Positions 1-5,009 of a DNA stretch of 7,890 nucleotides are shown piece after piece. The DNA is taken from positions 1 through 7,890 of the forward strand of contig JAFPUX010000162.1 in the NCBI GenBank assembly GCA_017413145.1. Reading direction: 5' to 3'. The notes under the pieces are model-generated. The model was not told where the DNA came from and made no database searches. It worked only from the letters and a program-made list of their open reading frames with translations. The translations under genes were made by a program, and so were the position numbers. The stretch comes from Kiritimatiellia bacterium. Its GTDB lineage: Bacteria > Verrucomicrobiota > Kiritimatiellia > RFP12 > UBA3636. Each line of letters starts with the position of its first letter. Positions within the stretch are counted from its first letter, which is position 1.

Positions 1-638
1 CGCCTCCCGCCGCCGGTTCCGCCGTGCCGGTCCGCGGCGCGGCGGCGCTGGCGGTCCTGCTTGCGGCGGCGGTGGTGCCGCTGCTGACGAAGTCGCGCCG
101 CTGGCGGACGGTCCAGCTCGCGCTCGACCTCGCGGTGCTGGGGCTGTGGGCGGGGACATTCCTGTCGATGGCGCGCTTGATCGGCTGGGCGGACGGCGAC
201 CTGCCGCGCGGCGCGGTGGACTTCGCCTCGGCGCTCCTGCTGCTGGCGATGGCCTTCCTCTATCCGCTTTTCGGGCGTCCCGCGCACTACTGCCTGCACG
301 TCTGCCCCTTCGGCGCGGCGCAGGAACTCGCCTCGCGCCTGCCGGTCCGCAAATGGCGGCTCTCCCCGGCGCTCGCGCGGCGGCTGACGGCGCTTCGGCG
401 GGCGCTCTGGGCGGCGCTCATGCTCCTGCTGTGGCTCGGACTCTGGTCGCGCTGGCTCGACTGGGAACTCTTCGGGGCGTTCGCCTGGCGCGTTGCGCCG
501 GTGCCGCTTCTGGCGTTCGCGGCGGTGTTCGTCGCGCTTTCCGCGTTCGTCCCGCGCCCCTACTGCCGATTCGTCTGCCCGACGGGCACCCTGTTCAAAC
601 TCGCCGAATCCAACCAACCCCAAGGAGAAACAAAATGA
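1..638 (+). CDS. NosR/NapH-like membrane Fe-S protein (5' partial)
   Basis: Integral membrane protein of the NosR/NapH/CcoG-like polyferredoxin group, expected to carry electrons across or along the cytoplasmic membrane. About five hydrophobic segments are visible, around nt 40-90, 115-180, 220-275, 400-460 and 500-555. Two CX3CP motifs, CLHVCP (nt 291-308) and CRFVCP (nt 564-581), each follow a membrane segment; this paired arrangement is typical of the NosR family, where the motifs face the cytosol. The frame is open to the left edge (Pro/Ala-rich codons precede the GTG at 24), so the gene is cut by the window and that GTG is probably not the start. In this family an extracytoplasmic FMN-binding domain often lies N-terminal; that part would be outside the window. 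The protein ends soon after the second motif, without the C-terminal 2x[4Fe-4S] ferredoxin domain of true NosR. The stop overlaps the next start (ATGA). The family group is fairly secure, the exact partner is not. Confidence 0.8.
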   Translation, partial: PPAAGSAVPVRGAAALAVLLAAAVVPLLTKSRRWRTVQLALDLAVLGLWAGTFLSMARLIGWADGDLPRGAVDFASALLLLAMAFLYPLFGRPAHYCLHVCPFGAAQELASRLPVRKWRLSPALARRLTALRRALWAALMLLLWLGLWSRWLDWELFGAFAWRVAPVPLLAFAAVFVALSAFVPRPYCRFVCPTGTLFKLAESNQPQGETK

Positions 639-1321
639 AAGCCGCCAACTTATTGAACTTCCTGCTCGCCGTCGCGCTCGTCCTGCTCTGCGCCATGCTC
701 TGGCGCGAACCGGCACCGACCGTCGCCCCAACGGCACCCGGCGCCGCCGTTTCCGAAGCACCCGCGCCCGTCGCGGACGTCTCCGCCGCCCCCGCCACTC
801 CCGATGAATGGCGCGAAATCGCGCCGAAGGACGCCGTCATGGACCCTGCCGCCGTCGGCGTGCGCGACACCATGCTCCTCGCCGCCGGCCGCGAAGGCGA
901 CTTCAACGCCATGACCATCGGCTGGTGGGGGACGGGCGTGCTGTGGAAAAAGCCCGTCGTGACCGTCTACGTCTCTAAGAGCCGCTACACCTGGGAGTTC
1001 ATGGAGAAGAACGACACCTTCACCGTCTGCGCCTTCCCGGACGAATACCGCGCCGGCGTGATGTATCTGGGCACCCATTCCGGGCGCGACGGCGACAAGA
1101 TCGGCCCCTCCGGCCTGACCCCCGCCTTCACCGCCTCCGGCGCCCCGTATTTCGCCGAAGCGGACCTCGTCCTCGAATGCCGCCGCATCTACGAAACCGA
1201 ACTCTCCGACCTCGCCCAACTCCCCGAAGAAGCCCGCCGCCTCTACGACAACGGCATGCTTCCCCACGCGATGTATGTCGGCGAAATCACCTCCGTTCGC
1301 ACCCGCGTCCCCGCGCCCTGA
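635..1321 (+). CDS. Membrane-anchored flavin reductase-like (FMN split-barrel) protein
   Basis: 228 residues. Residues about 5-22 form an uncleaved-looking hydrophobic anchor (LLNFLLAVALVLLCAMLW). A Pro/Ala/Val-rich linker (about 24-56) follows, then a flavin reductase-like FMN-binding split-barrel domain (about 65-225). Recognisable family blocks are FNAMTIGWWGTGVLWKKPV, YTWEF(M)EKNDTFTV, the GxxSGRDGDKI block and a C-terminal YVGEI strand. Related proteins bind FMN/FAD and act as flavin reductases or flavin-linked oxidoreductases; they are usually soluble cytosolic proteins of about 170-200 residues, so the anchor and linker are an added module that would place the domain outside the membrane. 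The anchor's Cys lacks a proper lipobox (VLLC). The start is set by AAGGAG at 622-627 and the 4-bp ATGA overlap with the Fe-S membrane gene, which implies translational coupling and a shared redox role. The specific substrate cannot be read from sequence. Confidence 0.85.
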   Translation: MKAANLLNFLLAVALVLLCAMLWREPAPTVAPTAPGAAVSEAPAPVADVSAAPATPDEWREIAPKDAVMDPAAVGVRDTMLLAAGREGDFNAMTIGWWGTGVLWKKPVVTVYVSKSRYTWEFMEKNDTFTVCAFPDEYRAGVMYLGTHSGRDGDKIGPSGLTPAFTASGAPYFAEADLVLECRRIYETELSDLAQLPEEARRLYDNGMLPHAMYVGEITSVRTRVPAP

Positions 1322-1349
1322 CCCAACCCCAAAAACCAAAGGAAGCGCC

Positions 1350-2447
1350 ATGAAAACGATGAAGTTCCTTTTCCTCGCGGCGGCTTTTGCCGCGGCCGCT
1401 TTTGCCGCTCCCCAAGCTGAACTTGCAATGAAACAGGAGACTTCCCCCATGAACGAAACCGCCCTTTCCCCCCTCGACACCGCCCTCGCCAAGATCGGCG
1501 CCGCCGTCGCGCGCGGCGAACAGGACAAGCTCGCCGCCGCCTTCGCCGAGGCGTTCGACTCAGGCCTCTCCCTTGCACAGGCCAAGGAAACCGTCGGCCA
1601 GCTCTACGCCTACTGCGGCTTCCCCCGCGCCCTCAACGCCGCCGCGACGCTCAAGACCGTCTGGGAGGGCCGCGCCCCCGCGAGCCCGTGGCAGGAAGGC
1701 ACCCCGCCCACGCCCTTCCCCGAAACCTACGACCCCCTCCGCGACGGCACCGCCAACCAGACGGAACTTTGCGGCGCCCCCGTCGCCGGCCCCCTCTTCG
1801 ACTTCCACCCGCAGCTCGACGCCTATCTCAAGGCGCACCTCTTCGGCGACATCTTCGCCCGCGACGCCCTCGACTGGCGCACCCGCGAACTCCTCACCGT
1901 CGCCGCCCTGGCCGCCCGCCCCGAGACCGCGCCCCAAATGGAGTCGCACATCCGCGTCGCAAACCTCAACGGCGTTGCGCCGGAGCAGACCGACGCCATC
2001 CTCGCGCTCGTCCGCGCCACGGTTCCGGGAACGCGCCCGGCGGACGACTGGTCGCCCATCCCGATCGGCGAACCGAACACGGCTTTCGCGCAGTATTTCA
2101 CGGGGCGCAGCTACCTCCACAAGCTCACGCTCGACCAGGTGCCCGCCTTTGGCGTCGCGTTCGAGCCCGGATGCCGCAACAACTGGCACGTCCACCGCGC
2201 CGAAACCGGCGGCGGGCAGATCCTCATTTGCACCGCCGGGCGCGGTTACTACCAGGAGTGGGGCAAGCCCGCCGTCGAAATGAAGCCCGGCGACACCGTC
2301 AACATCCCCGCCGGCGTCAAGCACTGGCACGGCGCCGCGCCCGATTCGTGGTTCCAGCACATCGCCCTCGAAGTCCCCGGCACCGGCGGCCACAACGAGT
2401 GGCTCGAACCCGTCGACGACGACGCCTACGCCGCCGCGACGAAGTAA
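1350..2447 (+). CDS. Secreted carboxymuconolactone decarboxylase-like/cupin fusion protein
   Basis: 365 residues. The first 20 residues form a signal peptide (MKTMKF, then an Ala/Phe core ending at AFAA-PQ). Residues about 45-105 are a CMD/AhpD-like segment (YAYCGFPRALNA with Cys90). Residues about 150-225 are a second CMD-like unit (RTRELLTVAALAA, QMESHIRVANLNG with Glu198/His200). Residues 260-345 are a cupin barrel: motif 1 has HVH (280, 282) followed by GGGQ, so Gln290 sits where Glu is usual; motif 2 PGDTVNIPAGVKHWHG contributes His325. HHQH cupins of this CMD-fused kind are known; the family is annotated as hydroperoxidase/decarboxylase-like, but the true reaction is usually unknown. 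GGAAG (1341-1345) precedes the chosen ATG. A second in-frame ATG at 1449 (Met34) has its own AGGAGA (1435-1440), so a leaderless cytosolic form is possible. It lies 28 bp after the flavin reductase, so probably in the same operon. Confidence 0.85.
   Translation: MKTMKFLFLAAAFAAAAFAAPQAELAMKQETSPMNETALSPLDTALAKIGAAVARGEQDKLAAAFAEAFDSGLSLAQAKETVGQLYAYCGFPRALNAAATLKTVWEGRAPASPWQEGTPPTPFPETYDPLRDGTANQTELCGAPVAGPLFDFHPQLDAYLKAHLFGDIFARDALDWRTRELLTVAALAARPETAPQMESHIRVANLNGVAPEQTDAILALVRATVPGTRPADDWSPIPIGEPNTAFAQYFTGRSYLHKLTLDQVPAFGVAFEPGCRNNWHVHRAETGGGQILICTAGRGYYQEWGKPAVEMKPGDTVNIPAGVKHWHGAAPDSWFQHIALEVPGTGGHNEWLEPVDDDAYAAATK
1435..1451 (+). promoter_or_regulatory. Internal ribosome-binding site and alternative start of the CMD-cupin gene
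   Basis: AGGAGA at 1435-1440 is followed after 8 nt by ATG at 1449-1451, in frame with the CMD-cupin gene. It is a better Shine-Dalgarno than the one at the upstream start (GGAAG, 4-nt spacing). Initiation here would give a 332-residue protein without the signal peptide. This may be a true dual start, or a relic of a signal peptide being added to a cytosolic protein. Confidence 0.45.
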
Positions 2448-2483
2448 AAGTCCCCCACCCCGCCGTCCGCGCCGAAGGAATTC

Positions 2484-2512
2484 TGGACGAACGCCCGGTT
2501 TTGCGGCATAAT
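2484..2512 (+). promoter_or_regulatory. Putative sigma70-type promoter
   Basis: TGGACG at 2484-2489 (4 of 6 to TTGACA) and CATAAT at 2507-2512 (5 of 6 to TATAAT) are separated by exactly 17 bp in the 96-bp gap before the second flavin reductase. Transcription would start near 2519, about 25 bp before the ATG. This is the only gap inside the redox cluster long enough for a promoter, and it would split the cluster into two transcription units. It is a consensus match by eye only. Confidence 0.4.
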
Positions 2513-2543
2513 CGGCGGCACAACCCCAGCGAAAGGAATTGCC

Positions 2544-3152
2544 ATGAACGCGAAAAAAGACCTCGGCCCCGTCCCCGCCGTGTTTCCCATGCCCGTCCTT
2601 GTCGTCGCCGCCTTCGACGCGAAGGGGACGGTCCAACTGCTGAACGCCGCGTGGGGGCAGATTTGCGACACGGACAAGATCGCGCTCTTCCTCGACCCCG
2701 ACCACGCCACCACGAAAGCCATCCTCGGAACGAAGGCCTTCACCGTCGCCCTCGCCGACCGCGCGCACATGGCGGAAGCCGACTACGCCGGCATCGTCTC
2801 CGGCAACGCGGTCGCGGACAAGTTCGCGCGCTCCGGCCTCCATGCCGCCAAGTCGGCGCGCGTCAACGCGCCGGTGATCGACGAATTTCCCGTGACGATG
2901 GAATGCGAGCTCGCGGAAGTCGTCGAGTCGAAGACCCTCTACGCCGTCGTCGGGACCATCGTCAACACCCTCGCGGACGAGCGCGTGCTCGACGAAAAGG
3001 GCAAGGTGGATCCCGCCAGGCTCGACGCCCTCGCGTTCGACCAGTTCCGCCACGGCTACTACGCCACCGGCGAGAAGGCCGGCCAGGCCTGGAACGCCGG
3101 AGGGGTCCTCGCCCGCGCCGCGCAGGCGGCCGCGAAAGGCGGTGCGCAGTGA
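2544..3152 (+). CDS. Flavin reductase family protein (FMN split-barrel)
   Basis: 202 residues, close to the usual length of stand-alone flavin reductase-like proteins, with no signal peptide or anchor, so cytosolic. The family pattern is clear: an N-terminal strand VFPMPVLVVAAFDAKG, LLNAAWGQICDTD (flavin-contact region), then KAFTVAL, ADYAGIVSGNAVADKFARSGL, and APVIDEFPVTMECEL for the dimer-forming barrel. Such proteins reduce flavin with NAD(P)H or hold FMN as an electron carrier. AAAGGAA (2532-2538) sits 5 nt before the ATG. The stop overlaps the GTG start of the flavodoxin (GTGA), so the two are probably translated together and may act as reductase and acceptor, although the acceptor appears to be exported. 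It differs clearly from the anchored flavin reductase upstream, so the pair is not a recent duplication. Confidence 0.85.
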   Translation: MNAKKDLGPVPAVFPMPVLVVAAFDAKGTVQLLNAAWGQICDTDKIALFLDPDHATTKAILGTKAFTVALADRAHMAEADYAGIVSGNAVADKFARSGLHAAKSARVNAPVIDEFPVTMECELAEVVESKTLYAVVGTIVNTLADERVLDEKGKVDPARLDALAFDQFRHGYYATGEKAGQAWNAGGVLARAAQAAAKGGAQ

Positions 3153-3784
3153 AAGCGGGCCTGGTCGTCCTGGCGGTGCTGGCCGTGGCGGTTCTCGCCG
3201 CGGTGGCGGGGTGCGTCGCCCTGTCGCGGCGGTCCACGGCGGCGACCAAAACCGTGACGGCGAAGATTCCGGGGCGGGTGGCGGTCGTCTTCTATTCGCA
3301 GTCGAAGGTGCGCAGCACGGGGACCGTCGCGGAGTGGATCGCCAGGCACACGGGCGGCGACCTGCTGGAGCTGGAGATGGCCGAGCCCTATCCCGAGCCC
3401 TACGGCGCGACCCTCAAAGCCGCGGAAAAGGACGTCTCCTCCGGCGCGCTCCCCGCGCTCAAGGCCATCCCGTCGCTCGACGGCTACGACGTGGTGTTCC
3501 TCGGCTCGCCCGTCTGGTACGGCACCTACGCGCCTCCCGTCGCCACGTTCCTCGCGGCGGACGCGCTCGCCGGCAAGACGGTCGCCCCCTTCTGCACCCA
3601 CGGCGGCGGCGGGGCCGGGCGCTTCCCCGCCGACGTCCGCAAGGCCTGCCCCGGCGCGACGGTTCTGGAGGCCCTCTCCCTGCGCGGCTCCAACCAAATC
3701 GAACGCCGCCTCGACCTGGGCGTCGGCGCCCGCCACACCGAGGACGACGTCGTCGACTGGCTCGACCGCATCTTCCGGCCGTGA
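3149..3784 (+). CDS. Flavodoxin-like protein with lipoprotein signal
   Basis: 211 residues. Residues 1-22 form a lipoprotein-type signal with hydrophobic core and lipobox VAGC (Cys22), then a Ser/Thr/Ala linker. The flavodoxin fold follows: strand RVAVVFYSQS (43-52) with phosphate-loop-like STGTVAEWIA (56-65), GGDLLELEMAEPYP, GYDVVFLGSPVWYGTYAPPVATFL (112-135), and KTVAPFCTHGGGGAGRF (143-159). This resembles the Flavodoxin_4 type that binds FMN non-covalently. Compared with the usual SxSGNT loop there is extra sequence (SKVR) before STGT. GTG at 3149 is chosen because AAGG (3136-3139) precedes it, it overlaps the upstream stop, and it gives a complete signal. Flavodoxins are normally cytosolic, so a lipid-anchored extracytoplasmic one is unusual and agrees with the anchored flavin reductase nearby. 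Export is inferred from the lipobox only. Confidence 0.85.
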   Translation: MKAGLVVLAVLAVAVLAAVAGCVALSRRSTAATKTVTAKIPGRVAVVFYSQSKVRSTGTVAEWIARHTGGDLLELEMAEPYPEPYGATLKAAEKDVSSGALPALKAIPSLDGYDVVFLGSPVWYGTYAPPVATFLAADALAGKTVAPFCTHGGGGAGRFPADVRKACPGATVLEALSLRGSNQIERRLDLGVGARHTEDDVVDWLDRIFRP

Positions 3785-3794
3785 ACGCGGCGGC

Positions 3795-4805
3795 ATGAGA
3801 TTGCGCTTTTCCAGAAAGGGACGGCAGTTCTTTTTCTTCACGTTTTGCGTGGAGGGGCGGGCGCAAATGCTGTCGCGCCTGGCGGCGGGCCCGGCGGTCA
3901 AGGGACGGGGGACTGCGTCCCCCGCGCCCCTTGACGGCGGCGGCAACGCCCTCGCCCATGCGGAACTGCTGCCCCCGGGCGAGGCGGTGTTGCGCTGGCT
4001 GTTGGCGCTCCACGGCGAAAACCCGGCTCTCGCGGTGTCCAACCGGGTGGTCATGCCCGACCACGTGCATTTCCTGCCCGTGGTGGATTTCGACCGCGCT
4101 CCGGCGTTCGACCCGCTGGCGTTCGCGCACCGGTTCCGCCGGGAAGCCGGGCGCGAAACGGGGGGCGCGGGGGGAGCCCCCGTCCCTTGGGAGCGCTCTT
4201 TCTGGCTGGCGTTGTCGCTTTCGGCGCGGCAGCTCTTCGCCATCCGGCGCTACATCCGGGGGAACCCCGCGAGAGCGCTGTGGAAAAAGGCGCACCCGGA
4301 CCGCTTCCGGGTCATGTCCGGCATCCGCCACGCCTCGCTGGACCCGTCGGTGGACTGGAGCGCGATGGGCGACCCCACCTTGCTGGCGTCGCCGTTCCGC
4401 TTCCCGGTGCGGCTGACGCGGAAACTGCCGCCGGAGGCGCAGGAACCGGCACTGGCCGAGGCCGTGGAGCGCGCACGGAGCGGCATGGTGCCCGTGTGCG
4501 GCTTCCTTTCGCCCGCCGAACGCGAGCTGGAACGGCGGTTGCGCGCGGAGCCGTCGGCGCGGTGGATCAAAGTCGTCCCCCACGGCTTGCCGGCGAACCA
4601 CGATCCCTCGCAGGAAGACAGCCGGACCCTTGCGGAAGGGCGGATGTTGTTGCTGTCGTCCTTCTCCCCCGAAGTTCCGGCATCCCCGATTTCCCGCGCC
4701 AACTGCGAAACCATGAACGACCGCATCTTCGCCTTGTGCGGCGAAGCGGCGGACCCCATCCGGACGGGACTTCCCGGAGCTAGACCATCATGCACGGGAC
4801 ATTGA
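3795..4805 (+). CDS. REP-associated tyrosine (Y1/HUH) transposase-like protein
   Basis: 336 residues. The N-terminal two thirds match the RAYT/TnpA-REP group of IS200-like Y1 enzymes, which nick and join single-stranded DNA at REP hairpins. MPDHVHFLPVV (87-97) holds the HUH metal site (His90, His92), and YIRGNPARAL (153-162) holds the likely nucleophile Tyr153 with the typical NP. Both catalytic motifs are intact. Residues 35-47 and about 122-130 are Gly/Ala/Pro-rich inserts encoded by GC-rich palindromes. After the catalytic core comes a further domain (about 230-320) with FLSPAERELERRL, IKVVPHGLP, EGRMLLLSSF and NCETMNDRIFALCG. It loosely recalls the end of the DprA/Smf Rossmann fold, which is a guess. 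No flanking terminal repeats or target duplication were found, as expected for domesticated single-copy RAYTs. It starts 10 bp after the flavodoxin with no obvious strong ribosome site. Confidence 0.8.
   Translation: MRLRFSRKGRQFFFFTFCVEGRAQMLSRLAAGPAVKGRGTASPAPLDGGGNALAHAELLPPGEAVLRWLLALHGENPALAVSNRVVMPDHVHFLPVVDFDRAPAFDPLAFAHRFRREAGRETGGAGGAPVPWERSFWLALSLSARQLFAIRRYIRGNPARALWKKAHPDRFRVMSGIRHASLDPSVDWSAMGDPTLLASPFRFPVRLTRKLPPEAQEPALAEAVERARSGMVPVCGFLSPAERELERRLRAEPSARWIKVVPHGLPANHDPSQEDSRTLAEGRMLLLSSFSPEVPASPISRANCETMNDRIFALCGEAADPIRTGLPGARPSCTGH
3897..3935. repeat. REP-like palindrome inside the transposase gene
   Basis: Imperfect 39-bp hairpin. The outer arms GTCAAGGG (3897-3904) and CCCCTTGAC (3927-3935) pair over 8 bp. 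After a small asymmetric bulge the inner arms CGGGGGAC (3906-3913) and GTCCCCCG (3917-3924) pair over 8 bp around a 3-nt loop. It covers exactly 13 codons (residues 35-47, VKGRGTASPAPLD), keeping the frame open. It could be a REP-type unit captured in the coding sequence or a structural element in the mRNA. Confidence 0.6.
4158..4186. repeat. Second GC-rich palindrome inside the transposase gene
   Basis: ACGGGGG (4158-4164) pairs with CCCCCGT (4177-4183) around a 12-nt G-rich loop, encoding a TGGAGGAPV-type insert between the HUH and Tyr motifs. CCCCCGTCCC at 4177-4186 is the exact reverse complement of GGGACGGGGG at 3902-3911 in the first palindrome, so the two probably belong to one repeat family. 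Confidence 0.5.
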
Positions 4806-4823
4806 CGAGAAATAATCGCGGAA

Positions 4824-4874
4824 TTCATGTAGAATTTCATGAACGTATTCATAAAATTCATGGTGATTTTCATG
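4824..4874. repeat. AT-rich array of five TTCAT-core repeats
   Basis: TTCAT cores lie at 4824, 4836, 4848, 4857 and 4869, that is with spacings of 12, 12, 9 and 12 bp; four of the five are TTCATG. The second is the perfect palindrome TTCATGAA (4836-4843). The island (about 4808-4880) is AT-rich in otherwise very GC-rich DNA and lies just after the transposase stop. Spacings in multiples of 3 produce Met/Phe/His-rich reading frames on both strands. It may be an iteron-like protein-binding site, a repeat tied to the transposase, or an AT-rich regulatory region for the DUF362 gene. Confidence 0.6.
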
Positions 4875-5009
4875 ATTTGGGGACTTACCGTCCGCTTCGC
4901 CGCCGCCTATCCCGGCACGCCCTTCGGCGTCGTGACCCCGGACAATTTCGAACATTTCCTCTCTCCAAGCAGTTTTTGCAAACCCCCAAACGAAAGGACC
5001 ATGCCATGA
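4839..5009 (+). CDS. Possible small membrane/secreted protein (56 aa), hypothetical
   Basis: An ATG at 4839 opens 56 codons ending in a TGA that overlaps the next gene's ATG (ATGA, 5006-5009), a layout seen three times in this window (counting GTGA). The first 23 residues are hydrophobic and resemble a signal or membrane segment (MNVFIKFMVIFMIWG..., ending FAAA), followed by a polar part with AYPGTPFGVVTPDNFEHF. Codons from about 4885 to 4950 mostly end in G or C, as in the real genes here, while the same DNA in the frame of the next gene reads as an Arg-rich shadow. Against it: no Shine-Dalgarno is seen before 4839, the start lies inside the TTCAT repeats, and no family is recognised. It could also be the remnant of a gene disrupted by the transposase insertion. 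Confidence 0.3.
   Translation: MNVFIKFMVIFMIWGLTVRFAAAYPGTPFGVVTPDNFEHFLSPSSFCKPPNERTMP

Noticed and set aside
650..1585. Long minus-strand reading frames opposite the redox genes (also 1560-3053, 3059-4243, 3459-4601, 4907-6187)
   Set aside because: They are Arg/Gly/Ala-rich mirror frames of high-GC coding sequence, with no recognisable domain, and lie wholly opposite well-supported + strand genes.
1688..3148. Upstream extension of the flavodoxin frame
   Set aside because: The frame is open by chance through the CMD-cupin and flavin reductase genes and reads as Arg/Pro-rich sequence; the GTG at 3149 begins a proper lipoprotein signal.
4755..4768. Near-palindrome CCCATCCGGACGGG at the 3' end of the transposase gene as a REP end
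   Set aside because: Short, without a loop, and not matched by a partner at the 5' side; likely chance in GC-rich DNA.
4802..4835. Promoter TTGACG / TAGAAT before the DUF362 gene
   Set aside because: The two boxes are separated by 22 bp, too far for a normal sigma70 promoter; no alternative pair could be assigned within the TTCAT array.
4790..5005. Earlier ATG for the DUF362 gene at 4790
   Set aside because: The added sequence is His- and Arg-rich, crosses the TTCAT repeats and would bury the lipoprotein signal; a good ribosome site precedes 5006.
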